Counted from the stretch's first letter, positions 29,192 through 38,575 are shown. The stretch is 64,000 bases of DNA from Bacillus sp. B-jedd (GCF_000821085.1 NZ_CCXR01000001.1:2687001-2751000), one strand, 5' to 3'. Program-made: numbers and translations. The notes: generated from the sequence alone by a model not told the origin.

Positions 29192-29944
29192 TTATTTTCG
29201 CTTTTTGCAAACGAAAAAAATACGTTCAGAGTTTAAGGCCGGCTCCTTCTCCGTGAAATCAGCTGTTACGGAAACAACTTCAAAACCCGCTCCTTCAAGC
29301 CAGTTTCGGTACATTTCCACCGGAAAAGTGCGCTGGTAATGGATTTCATCAAAGCGGTCATATCGGCCGTCCTTTTCATTAAGCACAAAGAAACTGATTT
29401 CATGCTCAACACTGTCGGGGTACTCCCCGCTAAAGCTATCCCAAATATAGGCAACCTTTTCTCCATTCAAAGAAAAGGATTGGTTGATAAAGCCATTGGC
29501 TATTTTTTCGAGGGAATGGACATCGAACGCCAGCAATCCTCCAGGAACGAGATATTTTTCAGCTAATACGAGTGTATGAAGGATATCTTCTTCACTTTCA
29601 AGATAATTGAGGGAATCGCAAAAAATGCCTATCATCCCATACAGTTCATCCATTTCAAGCTGTGACATATCCTGCTCGATAAAGCGGATCGAAACCCCTG
29701 CCTTTTCGGCCTTTTCCCTTGCAATTGATAACATGTCCGGGGACAAGTCCACTCCGGTGACACGAAATCCGTTTTCTGCGAGCCGTAAAGATATTTCACC
29801 CGTTCCGCAGCCCAAATCCAAAAAGCTTTTTTCTCCCCCAGAGCCATGCTTCTCCCAGTTATCCAAAGCAAAGCTAACCCACTCATCATAAGGGGCGTCT
29901 TCCATTAGTTGGTCATACAAATAGGCGAAATGTCTGTAACTCAT
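29192..29944 (-). CDS. yqeM: class I SAM-dependent methyltransferase YqeM
   Basis: 250 residues from the ATG at 29942-29944, which overlaps the rsfS stop as ATGA. Motif I FLDLGCGTGEISLRLAENGF, then VTGVDLSPDML and the IGIFCDSLNYL post-I region. Last gene of the yqeG-to-yqeM operon, as in B. subtilis. Substrate unknown. Confidence 0.92.
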   Translation of the reverse strand: MSYRHFAYLYDQLMEDAPYDEWVSFALDNWEKHGSGGEKSFLDLGCGTGEISLRLAENGFRVTGVDLSPDMLSIAREKAEKAGVSIRFIEQDMSQLEMDELYGMIGIFCDSLNYLESEEDILHTLVLAEKYLVPGGLLAFDVHSLEKIANGFINQSFSLNGEKVAYIWDSFSGEYPDSVEHEISFFVLNEKDGRYDRFDEIHYQRTFPVEMYRNWLEGAGFEVVSVTADFTEKEPALNSERIFFVCKKRK

Positions 29945-30297
29945 GGATTTATGATACTCGAAATATTTTCCAAAGGAGCATCTCCCCATAACCTCTCGAG
30001 GTTATAATAAGAGCGTTCATCGCGATGGAAAACGTGGGCTACACAATCACCAAGGTCGATCAAAATCCATTTTGCCTCATCGAAGCCTTCCATTCTTCTA
30101 GCCTCGAATCCATTTTCCTCTGCCTTCTCCTTGATTTCCCGCGCAATTGCCTGCACCTGCTTATCGGAATTCCCGTGACAGATAATGAAATAATCGGCGA
30201 TAAGGGAAATCCCTTTCATATTCAGGGCGAGGATGTCCTCCGCCCTCTTATCGTCCGCGGCTTTTACCGCAATTTGCAAAATTTCCTTGTTGCTCAT
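29941..30297 (-). CDS. rsfS: ribosomal silencing factor RsfS
   Basis: 118 residues; binds ribosomal protein uL14 and blocks subunit joining in poor nutrient conditions. [20 protein letters not shown] start, SLIADYFIICHGNSDKQVQA, WILIDLGDCVAHVF and FHRDERSYYNLERLWGDAP are family hallmarks. Its ATG overlaps the yqeK stop (ATGA), so expression is translationally coupled. Confidence 0.97.
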   Translation of the reverse strand: MSNKEILQIAVKAADDKRAEDILALNMKGISLIADYFIICHGNSDKQVQAIAREIKEKAEENGFEARRMEGFDEAKWILIDLGDCVAHVFHRDERSYYNLERLWGDAPLENISSIINP

Positions 30298-30866
30298 TCA
30301 TCAGTCCTCCTATTTTTGACGAGGTCATTATAAGTTAAAAAAGTGTCCGGGTAGATCGGCTGTTTCTTCTTTAGCAAAAACGAAATCGTATTTTTTATCG
30401 AGCTCACCAGCGCTTCTTCCAGGTCTTCTTCCGCCAGTATGCGTACCTCCCCGACCCCAGGAAAATTTCTTCCCGGCTCAATATAATCAGCGAGGTAAAT
30501 GATTTTTTCCAACAGTCCCATACCAGGCCTTCCAGATGTATGATAACGGATGGCAGCAAGCACTTCGGGATCCGTAATTCCGGCTTCATGTTCCACTAAA
30601 AAGGCGCCTGCCGGTGCATGCCATAGCTCGGGGCTATATTCAAGCAAATCTCTGGGATATCCTTGTTCGATAATGATTTTCTTCATTTCTTCTTTTGGAC
30701 GGAATTTTGCATAATCATGAAATATCGCCGCAAGCTCCGCCTGGCCAGGATCGGCTCCAAAACGCTTTGCTAATGTGATGGCTGTTTCCATAACACCGAC
30801 CGTATGGATGTACCTCTGTTCTGTTAATTCTTCCTTTACGATTTGCAAAGCTTCGTTACGTTCCAT
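30294..30866 (-). CDS. yqeK: HD-domain Ap4A hydrolase YqeK
   Basis: Symmetrical diadenosine tetraphosphate hydrolase. It is 190 residues from the ATG at 30864-30866, which overlaps nadD by 11 nt; a longer in-frame version would only duplicate nadD sequence. HD-domain metal ligands in [21 protein letters not shown] (HD), [16 protein letters not shown] and IRYHTSG. Located between nadD and rsfS. Confidence 0.95.
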   Translation of the reverse strand: MERNEALQIVKEELTEQRYIHTVGVMETAITLAKRFGADPGQAELAAIFHDYAKFRPKEEMKKIIIEQGYPRDLLEYSPELWHAPAGAFLVEHEAGITDPEVLAAIRYHTSGRPGMGLLEKIIYLADYIEPGRNFPGVGEVRILAEEDLEEALVSSIKNTISFLLKKKQPIYPDTFLTYNDLVKNRRTDE

Positions 30867-31425
30867 ATAACCGTTTCTCCCTAATCTGCCTGATGACATT
30901 GTCAGGCAGTAAGTAGTCGACTGTCTTGCCCTCATGCAGCCTGTCCCGAATCAGACTTGAAGAGATCTCAATGGCGGGGATATCAACTATTAGAACAGGA
31001 TATGGTGTTACCAGTTCATAGCCCGGCCTCTGTACGCCAACAAAGGTAACAAGATCAAGAAGTTCGTCTATTTGGCGCCAATTCGGAAGATATTCAACCA
31101 TATCCGCGCCGATAATAAAGTAATATTCATGGTCTGGATGCCTGCCAGCCAGGATTTTCATCGTATCAACCGTATACGAAGGGCCTTCCCGGTCAAGCTC
31201 GATGGTTTCTATTTTAAAAAACTTATTCCCTTTTATCGCCATTTCAAGCATTGAAATGCGATCTTCATTGCTCGCCCCGCCCGCCTTTTTCTTATGAGGA
31301 GGTTCCTGGTTGGGCATAAACCAGATATGGTCCAGTTTCAGTGCATGGCAAACTTCATTGGCGATGATTAAATGGCCTTGATGCGGAGGATTGAAGGTAC
31401 CGCCCAGAATGCCTATTTTTTTCAT
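30856..31425 (-). CDS. nadD: nicotinate-nucleotide adenylyltransferase
   Basis: Makes deamido-NAD from nicotinate mononucleotide and ATP. It is 189 residues, with [20 protein letters not shown] carrying the nucleotidyltransferase (T/H)xGH motif, [16 protein letters not shown], and the C-terminal [12 protein letters not shown] (ISSTxxR type). AAGGAGG lies before the ATG. Part of the yqeG operon. Confidence 0.97.
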   Translation of the reverse strand: MKKIGILGGTFNPPHQGHLIIANEVCHALKLDHIWFMPNQEPPHKKKAGGASNEDRISMLEMAIKGNKFFKIETIELDREGPSYTVDTMKILAGRHPDHEYYFIIGADMVEYLPNWRQIDELLDLVTFVGVQRPGYELVTPYPVLIVDIPAIEISSSLIRDRLHEGKTVDYLLPDNVIRQIREKRLYGT

Positions 31426-31449
31426 GAAGCCGCCTCCTTATTATGCTCA

Positions 31450-31740
31450 TTAAGGGAGTTGAAGTTGCTTGTTTTCAACAGACTCCCTGTAAAGGACAAT
31501 TGTATTCCCGATGACTTGCACAAGTTCCGCGTCAGTTCCACGCGCCAACTCATCCGCCGCCTCATTCTTGTCTCCGTCGAAATTCTGCAGTACACTGACT
31601 TTCAGCAATTCCCTTGCTTCCAGGGCTTCAGAAATCTGCTTAATCATATTTTCGTTTACGCCGCCTTTACCCACCTGAAAAATCGGGGAAAGATGATGCG
31701 CTTTTGAACGAAGGAATCTCTTTTGCTTACCAGTTAACAT
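31450..31740 (-). CDS. yqeI: CRM-domain RNA-binding protein YqeI (YhbY family)
   Basis: 96 residues: a single CRM domain, MLTGKQKRFLRSKAHHLSPI with the conserved FQVGKGGVNENMI (GxxG loop). Members bind pre-50S ribosomal particles. The ATG overlaps the aroE stop by 7 nt. Confidence 0.95.
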   Translation of the reverse strand: MLTGKQKRFLRSKAHHLSPIFQVGKGGVNENMIKQISEALEARELLKVSVLQNFDGDKNEAADELARGTDAELVQVIGNTIVLYRESVENKQLQLP

Positions 31741-32573
31741 ATAGTACCTCCCAGTTGTTTTAATACGGTATTCCTCATTCTCCCGCTATCCGGTTTAATG
31801 CCGGTCCACAGCTCGAAAGCTAGCGCTCCCTGATAAACAAACATGCCTACTCCGTTCACTGTGCTGCCTCCCCGAAGCTTGCATTGCTTCAGGAATTCTG
31901 TCTCGTAGGGGTTGTAAATAATATCAGCAGCAGAAAACGGTTTATTCAAACCGCCAGGATTGAGTGGCAACCGATCAATATTCGGATACATGCCAACCGT
32001 TGTCGTCTGGATGATAAGATCGTATTCATTGACCCTGTTTTCCGCCTCCTCCAGCGACAGCCCGCGGGACAGAACATTCGTTTTCGCTTCGCCGGATAGC
32101 GATTTTGCTTTTTCGAGGCTTCGATTGCAAATGTCAATCACCACTGGCCTGGTTTTTTCCAAAGTGAAGAAGATTGCCCGCGCCGCGCCGCCTGCCCCAA
32201 TGATTAAGATGGATGGCCGCTCCGGCATCTGCAGTTCTTCCTCTAGGCTTTTTAAAAATCCGGGGCCATCAGTATTGTAGCCTAATAAGCTTCCTTCCTT
32301 AATTAAAACCGTATTCACAGCGCCGATTTCCAGGGCCAGCGGGTCGACCCAATCAAGCAACGGAATAATTTCAGTTTTAAACGGGACAGTCACATTGAAC
32401 CCTGCAGCGCCAAGTGACTTCAATCCCTGGATTGCTTCGCTGAGCTTCCCCTTTTCTACCAGGAAGGGGTGATAGTGGGCATCGATTCCATAATATGCAA
32501 ACAAATCATTATGCATTTGTGGAGAAATGGAGTGGCCGATCGGATTCCCGATTACGCCAAAAAGCTTTTTCAA
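31734..32573 (-). CDS. aroE: shikimate dehydrogenase (NADP+)
   Basis: Reduces 3-dehydroshikimate to shikimate. It is 279 residues, with VIGNPIGHSISPQMHNDLFA at the substrate site, catalytic Lys in FNVTVPFKTEI, NTDGPGFLKSLE and the nucleotide loop IIGAGGAARAIFFTL. The start is TTG at 32571-32573 with GGGGGAG upstream. Between yqeH and yqeI as in B. subtilis. Confidence 0.97.
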   Translation of the reverse strand: MKKLFGVIGNPIGHSISPQMHNDLFAYYGIDAHYHPFLVEKGKLSEAIQGLKSLGAAGFNVTVPFKTEIIPLLDWVDPLALEIGAVNTVLIKEGSLLGYNTDGPGFLKSLEEELQMPERPSILIIGAGGAARAIFFTLEKTRPVVIDICNRSLEKAKSLSGEAKTNVLSRGLSLEEAENRVNEYDLIIQTTTVGMYPNIDRLPLNPGGLNKPFSAADIIYNPYETEFLKQCKLRGGSTVNGVGMFVYQGALAFELWTGIKPDSGRMRNTVLKQLGGTIC

Positions 32574-32590
32574 AATGACTCCCCCTGATT

Positions 32591-33703
32591 TTAAATAAGC
32601 GACTTCCTCAACATCGTTTGAACGCCACGCGGCACATAAGCCGCCACTTTCGCGCCAGGTTCATTGACCGTTATCCATCCAAGACCGGAAAAAACAATGT
32701 CTGTTTTTGCTTCCTTAATGGTATACTCCTGCTTTACAAGCTCAGGGAACGAGTCCAACTCGTCCTTTTTCGGAGGCGTAAGCAATTCCCCTGCCTGGCG
32801 CTCATATAATTCATCGGCATTTTCTGTTTTCGTCCGGTGAATACCAAGTTCATTTGAAAAGTGGCAGACGAATGACATCCTTCCGCCCGAAATATAATCA
32901 AATCTTCCCAATCCGCCGAAAAACAGGGTTTGTCCTTCATTAAGCTGGTATACCTTTGGCTTGACCTCTTTTTTCGGGGTTATTACTTTTAGATCTTGTT
33001 TTCCTACATAATGGGCCATTTGGTGATGGTTAATAATTCCCGGCGTATCGATCAACGCTTTCCCATCCTCCAATGGAATTTTGATTATATCAAGTGTTGT
33101 CCCTGGGAAATGCGATGTTGTAATGACATCCTGCCCGCCGGCCACTTCCTTGATGATCCTGTTGATAAATGTGGATTTCCCGACATTTGTACAGCCCACT
33201 ACGTATACATCTTTTCCTTGTCTGTAAGAATCAATGGCAGCTGCAGTTTCCATTATGGATGTGCCTTTTGCCGCTGAAATCAAAAATACATCTTCAGCCT
33301 GGAGGCCGAGTTCCCTTGATTCATGCTTCATCCAATTGATCAGTTTTTGATGTTTGACTGATTTCGGCAGCAAATCAACTTTGTTTCCGACAAGAAGGAT
33401 TTTGTTTCTCCCGGCAAATCGGTGCATCCCTGGAATCCAGCTTCCGTTAAAGTCAAAAATGTCAACGATTTTTACAATCAGTGCATCAGTCTCGCCTATC
33501 CGGTTCAAAATTTCCAGGAAATCGTCATCGGTCAGGCTGACATCCTGGACTTCATTATAATGCTTCAGCCGAAAACAGCGCTGGCAGATGATTTGCTCCT
33601 TTTGAATGGAAGAAGCCGGCGCATAGCCAAGCTCCCCAGGCTGTTCTGTTTGAATGGCTACGCCGCAGCCAATGCATATTACGTTTTCATGGTCAGTATT
33701 CAC
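32591..33703 (-). CDS. yqeH: ribosome biogenesis GTPase YqeH
   Basis: Circularly permuted GTPase required for 30S assembly. It is 370 residues from the GTG at 33701-33703, which has GGGAGG 7 nt upstream and overlaps the yqeG stop (GTGA). N-terminal zinc finger (CIGCG, CQRC), then G4 LLVGNKVDLLP, G5-like ISAAKG, G1 VVGCTNVGKSTFINR and G3 LIDTPGI in permuted order, and a C-terminal RNA-binding region. Confidence 0.97.
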   Translation of the reverse strand: MNTDHENVICIGCGVAIQTEQPGELGYAPASSIQKEQIICQRCFRLKHYNEVQDVSLTDDDFLEILNRIGETDALIVKIVDIFDFNGSWIPGMHRFAGRNKILLVGNKVDLLPKSVKHQKLINWMKHESRELGLQAEDVFLISAAKGTSIMETAAAIDSYRQGKDVYVVGCTNVGKSTFINRIIKEVAGGQDVITTSHFPGTTLDIIKIPLEDGKALIDTPGIINHHQMAHYVGKQDLKVITPKKEVKPKVYQLNEGQTLFFGGLGRFDYISGGRMSFVCHFSNELGIHRTKTENADELYERQAGELLTPPKKDELDSFPELVKQEYTIKEAKTDIVFSGLGWITVNEPGAKVAAYVPRGVQTMLRKSLI

Positions 33704-34221
33704 ATTGAATCCTCCCAATTAATCATCCCTCTTTTTCTGAAGGAATTCAGGATCCTTCTTTCAATTTTCCGGTTGAATCTTGTGAAAAAACCATCCGTCT
33801 GGGCCACTGGTACGACAAGAATCGTATGGAATCCCCCGCGGTTTCCCCCAAAAACGTCCGTAAGCAGCTGGTCGCCAATGACGACCGCCTCTTCCCTCTT
33901 GATTCCCATCCGTTCAATCGCCTTCCGGAAAGCCCTTGTCATCGGCTTCCTTGCTTGAAAGATAAACGGAATCCCAAGAGGATCAGAAAACGATTTAACT
34001 CTTTGTTCGTTATTGTTCGAGACAATCGTCACGAGAATATCGTTCTTTCTCATTTCATCGAACCACTCAATCAATTTCGGTGTTGCGTTCGGCCTGTCCC
34101 ATTCAACAAGGGTATTGTCGAGGTCAGTAATGATCCCCTTAATCCCCTTCTCTTTTAGTTGTTCAGGTGTAATCGCAAAAATACTCTTTACATGCTCCGA
34201 GGGCAGGAAAAGATTCAACAT
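33700..34221 (-). CDS. yqeG: HAD-IIIA family phosphatase YqeG
   Basis: 173 residues from the ATG at 34219-34221. HAD motif I IITDLDNTLVEWDRP, motif II TIVSNNNEQR, motif III/IV KPMTRAFRKAIE and VVIGDQLLTDVFGGN. First gene of the eight-gene yqeG-yqeH-aroE-yqeI-nadD-yqeK-rsfS-yqeM operon. Related to phosphatidylglycerophosphate phosphatases of the GEP4 type; the bacterial substrate is not settled. Confidence 0.93.
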   Translation of the reverse strand: MLNLFLPSEHVKSIFAITPEQLKEKGIKGIITDLDNTLVEWDRPNATPKLIEWFDEMRKNDILVTIVSNNNEQRVKSFSDPLGIPFIFQARKPMTRAFRKAIERMGIKREEAVVIGDQLLTDVFGGNRGGFHTILVVPVAQTDGFFTRFNRKIERRILNSFRKRGMINWEDSM

Positions 34222-34264
34222 GTTACACACCCCATTTTTTATTTCTTAAGTTGGCAATGTTTTC

Positions 34265-34293
34265 ATCATAACCAATTTTGCAAAAGGATTCAA
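34265..34293 (-). promoter_or_regulatory. SigA promoter of the yqeG operon
   Basis: On the minus strand TTGAAT (34288-34293), 17 bp, TATGAT (34265-34270), about 35 nt before the yqeG ribosome-binding site. Confidence 0.65.
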
Positions 34294-34560
34294 AAAGAAA
34301 TTCAAAACTTTTATCTTGCTCGGAATAAAATCTCTCAGACAGGGAGTTCAATATTCGAAATCGCCGCCGGGTTCTTTGCTCATATTAAATAAGAAACTTC
34401 ATTCCCTCAACCTATTTAATTTTGAAGAAAAGGTCCGCTTCAGACAAAAATCGGTAGATTCCTTTATCTATACTATATATCATTTTGCCGAAAGCATAAG
34501 ATTTTGAAAAAATTAAGTCTATTTATATAAAAATTTTTCGACAAAAACAGCGTTTTACAG
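34294..34560. other. A+T-rich gap between yqeG promoter and DnaA boxes
   Basis: No gene, repeat or convincing terminator was found in this part of the yqeG-sda intergenic region (34222-34784). Confidence 0.4.
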
Positions 34561-34563
34561 TGC

Positions 34564-34662
34564 TGTGGATAACTTTATCAACAATATCCCACTTGCTATT
34601 ATCACTTTTCCCCGATATATAAACAACTTAATCACAGGTTATCCACTGGTGGCTGTGGACAA
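34564..34662. promoter_or_regulatory. DnaA-box cluster upstream of sda
   Basis: TGTGGATAA at 34564-34572 is a perfect DnaA box (TTATCCACA reversed). TTATCAACA (34575-34583), TTATCCACT (34639-34647) and TGTGGACAA (34654-34662) each differ by one base. In B. subtilis DnaA controls sda through boxes at this place, so the replication checkpoint input appears conserved here. Confidence 0.88.
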
Positions 34663-34671
34663 TAAGAACGA

Positions 34672-34700
34672 TTGTTCTCGTGAACCTTTTTTGTTAGATT
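34672..34700 (+). promoter_or_regulatory. possible SigA promoter of sda
   Basis: TTGTTC (34672-34677), 17 bp, TAGATT (34695-34700), about 75 nt upstream of sda and directly next to the DnaA boxes. Confidence 0.5.
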
Positions 34701-34784
34701 AGTGATATAAACACCACGAACTTACAATAATATTCCATTAACCATAAATTTAGACCTAAATTTTTCAGGGGGGTGAATTCTGGC

Positions 34785-34925
34785 ATGCGTAAACTGTCAG
34801 ATGATTTGCTGATTGAATCGTATTTTAAAGCTAGAGAACTGAAACTTAGCCCTGATTTTATCCGTCTTATTGAAAAAGAAATCCAGCGCAGGTCATTATC
34901 TCATAGAGTCAGGGCTTCTTCCTGA
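34785..34925 (+). CDS. sda: sporulation histidine kinase inhibitor Sda
   Basis: 46 residues: [20 protein letters not shown] then a second helix ending HRVRASS, an antiparallel helical hairpin that binds the dimerisation domain of sporulation kinase KinA and blocks phosphorelay signalling when replication is disturbed. Nearly identical in length and pattern to B. subtilis Sda. GGGGGGTG lies about 9 nt upstream of the ATG. Confidence 0.96.
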   Translation: MRKLSDDLLIESYFKARELKLSPDFIRLIEKEIQRRSLSHRVRASS

Positions 34926-34974
34926 TAAAGGCCCTGCAAGGTCCTTTCTTGGTTGAAGTTAACACAAAAAAATG

Positions 34975-35002
34975 GAACAGCGGCGCATGGGCGCCGCTGT
35001 TC
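34975..35002. terminator. bidirectional terminator between sda and psd
   Basis: GAACAGCGGCGC (34975-34986) pairs perfectly with GCGCCGCTGTTC (34991-35002), loop ATGG; A/T tracts flank both sides. It overlaps the psd stop codon. Confidence 0.92.
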
Positions 35003-35786
35003 ATTTATTTTGGAATTGGCCAATCCGTTCGCCCATTTTAACGTGGTGAGGGACAGTAATATCCGGGTCAGCCATGAAACAGCCTTTCTCAAAAAGCAGG
35101 ACAATAGTTGAGCCAAAGCTGAAATAGGCAATCTCCTCACCTTTTTTCAATTCAGAGCCAGTATGGGTCGTTTCAATGGAGTTGACAAACATGGCCCCTA
35201 CTTTTACGATTGCAACCATTCCGCCGTCAACCCGCACTTCCGAAATCATTCGATAGTTCTTTGATAGGGTATCGACTCCGTATTTAAGGCCCCACTTATT
35301 GACTGGATATGATTTCTTGCCAAGCGTCCATTGCCTTGTAACTGTCCCGTTGACGGGACTATGGATGCGATGGTAATGGCTCGGGCTCAAGTAAAAAATC
35401 ATATAAGTCCCGCCCATATACTTTTCTGCTGTCTCTTTATCGCCAAGCATGTCCACCACTGAGTATATTTTCCCTTTCACTTCCATTTCACTCAATGGGC
35501 TGATTGTACCTACATCCTCGATGACCGCGTCCACAGGGCTGACTGCGGAGCCTTCAAGAAGATCGACCTGGCGGGAACCGGGCTTTAACTTCCTGATAAA
35601 TAAATCATGTAAAGTCGGAAACTCGGAAAGCTGCATTTCCATTTCCTCAGTATTCAGGCGGTAAGCCTTGGCAAAACGGTTAACCACATGCCGGCTTTTT
35701 GGCGAACGGGCGAACTTTTTCAGGAAATTGGAAGACAATCTCCCATTTGTTAATTCGATAAGAAGCCGGTAGAAAGGCTTAAACAA
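35001..35786 (-). CDS. psd: phosphatidylserine decarboxylase proenzyme
   Basis: Makes phosphatidylethanolamine; self-cleaves to form a pyruvoyl group. It is 261 residues from the TTG at 35784-35786 (GGAGGT 7 nt upstream), aligning with B. subtilis Psd (LFKPFYRLLIELTNGRLSS). SPVDAVIEDVG carries the Asp, LSPSHYHRIHSPVNG the catalytic His, and YFSFGSTIVLLFEKG the GST self-cleavage site near the C-terminus. Confidence 0.96.
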   Translation of the reverse strand: MFKPFYRLLIELTNGRLSSNFLKKFARSPKSRHVVNRFAKAYRLNTEEMEMQLSEFPTLHDLFIRKLKPGSRQVDLLEGSAVSPVDAVIEDVGTISPLSEMEVKGKIYSVVDMLGDKETAEKYMGGTYMIFYLSPSHYHRIHSPVNGTVTRQWTLGKKSYPVNKWGLKYGVDTLSKNYRMISEVRVDGGMVAIVKVGAMFVNSIETTHTGSELKKGEEIAYFSFGSTIVLLFEKGCFMADPDITVPHHVKMGERIGQFQNK

Positions 35787-35980
35787 TGTACTAACCTCCA
35801 AATAGTGTAAATATACTCTTTACGAACCGTCATAAAAGCCTTAAAATATAAGTAAGATAGGATAATGATTCTATATAAAACCATTGTAGGGTCGGATCAG
35901 GAACTTTGGCCGCTGCCTTTGTTTCTTTTAATAACGGGATTCCCTTTTTCCAACAGGGATAACCGAAAAGGAGTGATGAA

Positions 35981-36520
35981 ATGTTTTTTTTGGACGTAGT
36001 AGACCAGACGGTAAAAAAACTTAAGACACAAACAGCCAATGTCCTGACGCTGATGAATTTGTCACTGGGCGGTTTTGCAATTATTTTTACTCTTCATGGA
36101 AATTTAAGGCTCAGTCTTCTTCTCATTTTTATCGCTGCTCTTGCTGACAGGTTCGACGGTATGGTTGCCAGAAAGTTCAACATAGAATCTGAATTGGGGA
36201 AACAATTGGATTCCATGAGTGATATTATATCATTCGGAGTTGCGCCAGCACTATTAATTTATCAGGGAATTTTATTTGAATTCGGAGGGCCAGGCTCATT
36301 CTTTACAGTATTCTTCATTGCCTGCGGCGCTTTCCGCCTCGCCCGTTTCAATATTACTGAAAGCAATGGCTATTTTACAGGGCTTCCAATCACAGCGGCT
36401 GGCTGTCTTGTTACATTAAGTTTTCTGGCCATTCCCTATATCCCGCCGCAAAGCTTCCTGTTCATTGTGATGATTTTAGCTTTTCTTATGGTCAGCCCGT
36501 TTAAACTTAAAAAAGTCTAG
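35981..36520 (+). CDS. pssA: CDP-diacylglycerol-serine O-phosphatidyltransferase
   Basis: Integral membrane CDP-alcohol phosphatidyltransferase making phosphatidylserine, the substrate of Psd. It is 179 residues, with the signature ALADRFDGMVARKF followed by GKQLDSMSD (DxxDG-xx-AR-x8-G-x3-D-x3-D) and about six hydrophobic segments. AAAGGAG lies upstream of the ATG. Here it is divergent from psd, whereas in B. subtilis pssA-ybfM-psd are co-directional and elsewhere on the chromosome. Confidence 0.96.
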   Translation: MFFLDVVDQTVKKLKTQTANVLTLMNLSLGGFAIIFTLHGNLRLSLLLIFIAALADRFDGMVARKFNIESELGKQLDSMSDIISFGVAPALLIYQGILFEFGGPGSFFTVFFIACGAFRLARFNITESNGYFTGLPITAAGCLVTLSFLAIPYIPPQSFLFIVMILAFLMVSPFKLKKV

Positions 36521-36526
36521 CCTAAA

Positions 36527-36556
36527 AAACACCCGGCAGAAACCTGCCGGGTGTTT
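36527..36556 (+). terminator. pssA terminator
   Basis: AAACACCCGGCAG (36527-36539) pairs with CTGCCGGGTGTTT (36544-36556), followed by CTCTTTTT. Confidence 0.92.
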
Positions 36557-36619
36557 CTCTTTTTATTGATATCCTTTGTGTCAGATTCCCATTGGAGTCA
36601 ACAAGCATTGAATATACTA

Positions 36620-38431
36620 CTATTTGTCTAAGGAATACCCCTCTGTCAATTCAAGGAATTCTTTTACATCTTCCGTGCATAGGTTAACCGCTTTTTCCCA
36701 GAAATCTTCTTTAGTCAAATCCTCACCCAGATGCTTGGCAGCCAAATCCTCCACAGTCATCGAAGCGGAGTCTTTCAGCAAAGCAATATACTTTTCCTCA
36801 AATCCGCTCCCTTCCTCAAGTGCCCTTGCATAAATTCCCAAAGAGAACAAGAAACCGAAGGTATACGGGAAGTTATAGAATGGAACACCTGTTATAAAGA
36901 AATGGAGCTTGGACGCCCAGAAGGAAGGATGATAATCTTCAAGTGCCCCCAGATATGCTTCTTTCTGAGCCTCTTCCATTAATTGATTCAAGCGGCCTGC
37001 GCTGACAAACCCGCTTTTCCGCTCCTCATAAAAACTTGTTTCAAACAGGAAGCGTGCATGGATATTCATCAGCAGCGCGACTGACCTTTGTAACTTTTCA
37101 TCAAGGAGCGCCAGCTTTTCATCCTCAGTCTTCGCGTTCTTAACTGCCGCATCGGAAACGATCATTTCAGCAAAAGTCGAGGCAGTTTCCGCCACGTTCA
37201 TCGCATAATTCCGGTTTAACAGATGAAGATCGCGCATCACATACGTATGGAATCCATGGCCAAGCTCGTGGGCAAGAGTTGATATATTGGAAGGGGTCCC
37301 TGAGTACGTCATGAATATCCTCGATTGCATCGACTCCGGAAAATAAGTGTGGAATCCGCCTGGCGCTTTGCCTGGCCGGTCCTCAGCTTCAATCCACATG
37401 TTCTCGAGTGCATGTTTGCTAAATGATGTCAGCTCCTCGCCAAATTCTGAAAATTGATTAAGAATGAACTGGGCTCCTTCCTGATAAGAAACCTTGGAAT
37501 CGGCGCTTCCCACAGGGGAATCGAGGTCAAACCAACTCAACTTCTCCACACCCATCATTTTGGCGCGTCTCTCCAAATACTCGGCAAGTGGCTTTTTATT
37601 TTTCTCCACTGCCGACCACATCGCTTCCAATGTCTCCTTCTTCATCCGGTTCAAATCAAGAGGCTCTATAAGAAAATCATCCCAGCCCCTCAACTTGTAT
37701 ACGTTCAGGCGGAACCCTGCCAGATGATTAAGCACTTTTGCCAAATAATCGGCATGGCTGCCCCAGGCTTTTTCCCATTCTGAAAAGATATCTTCGCGAA
37801 CTCCACGGTCGCTGCTCGAAAATTTGTTCGCGGCTTGGCCTACCGATAACTGTTTTATTTCCCCATTTTCAGTAAACGGGATTTTTATCTTGCCGACAAT
37901 GAGGTCATACATCTGTCCCCAAGCATGATATCCGTCAATACCAAGAGAATTTACGACCCTTTCTTCATCTTCGGACAGCTTTTCTTTCATCCTTTCCCTT
38001 CGTTCCGTCAAAATAAAAGCCAAATCTTTTAGTTTCTCATCAGCCAGAATTCTTTCCCACTCGTTCTTACTAATGGCGGCAAGCTTCCCATCAAAGGATG
38101 AAAGGGCTGTTTGAAAAGAGGCGCTCAGGCCGGTTACCGTCGAGTCGAATTCCAAAGCTTTTTTGTCCTCTGTGTTTTGCGCCTTCAAGCAGGAAAGGAA
38201 TGCTCCCGCTTGGCGAATATTTTTCGCCGTTTTTTCAAATGAGGAAATCAAGCCGTATAACTCGGCTGCGTTATCCTCACCTTCCTTAGGCTCCCACTTG
38301 ACTATTTCAGCACTAAACGATTCAATTAAACTCTTTCCATGTTGAAGATGTTTTTTGAACTCCGGTGAGTCACTGCCACCTGGAAATATTACATCCAAAT
38401 CCCAAACCTCTGAAAATGCAGTATTTGCCAT
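36620..38431 (-). CDS. M3 family oligoendopeptidase (PepF-type)
   Basis: Cytosolic zinc metallopeptidase degrading oligopeptides. It is 603 residues from the ATG at 38429-38431 (GGGGGGAT upstream). Zinc site TLAHELGHGFHTYV (HExxH) with the downstream Glu in NVAETASTFAEMI; N-terminal helical domain MANTAFSEVWDLDVIFPGGS. Monocistronic by context. Family firm; exact substrate preference unknown. Confidence 0.93.
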   Translation of the reverse strand: MANTAFSEVWDLDVIFPGGSDSPEFKKHLQHGKSLIESFSAEIVKWEPKEGEDNAAELYGLISSFEKTAKNIRQAGAFLSCLKAQNTEDKKALEFDSTVTGLSASFQTALSSFDGKLAAISKNEWERILADEKLKDLAFILTERRERMKEKLSEDEERVVNSLGIDGYHAWGQMYDLIVGKIKIPFTENGEIKQLSVGQAANKFSSSDRGVREDIFSEWEKAWGSHADYLAKVLNHLAGFRLNVYKLRGWDDFLIEPLDLNRMKKETLEAMWSAVEKNKKPLAEYLERRAKMMGVEKLSWFDLDSPVGSADSKVSYQEGAQFILNQFSEFGEELTSFSKHALENMWIEAEDRPGKAPGGFHTYFPESMQSRIFMTYSGTPSNISTLAHELGHGFHTYVMRDLHLLNRNYAMNVAETASTFAEMIVSDAAVKNAKTEDEKLALLDEKLQRSVALLMNIHARFLFETSFYEERKSGFVSAGRLNQLMEEAQKEAYLGALEDYHPSFWASKLHFFITGVPFYNFPYTFGFLFSLGIYARALEEGSGFEEKYIALLKDSASMTVEDLAAKHLGEDLTKEDFWEKAVNLCTEDVKEFLELTEGYSLDK

Positions 38432-38544
38432 TATGTATCCCCCTATGTTTGTTTGCCGGGTAAACCCTGTCGCAGGTAATATGTACATTATAATTATAGA
38501 TTTATAATCTGAAAATTTCCATTTTCAGATAAAGAAGGAAGAAA

Positions 38545-38564
38545 GGCTGCCATCTTTGGCAGCC
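38545..38564 (-). terminator. terminator of the YjcZ-type gene
   Basis: GGCTGCC (38545-38551) pairs with GGCAGCC (38558-38564); the minus strand continues TTTCTTCCTTCTTT. Confidence 0.8.
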
Positions 38565-38575
38565 CAGTAAACCTT

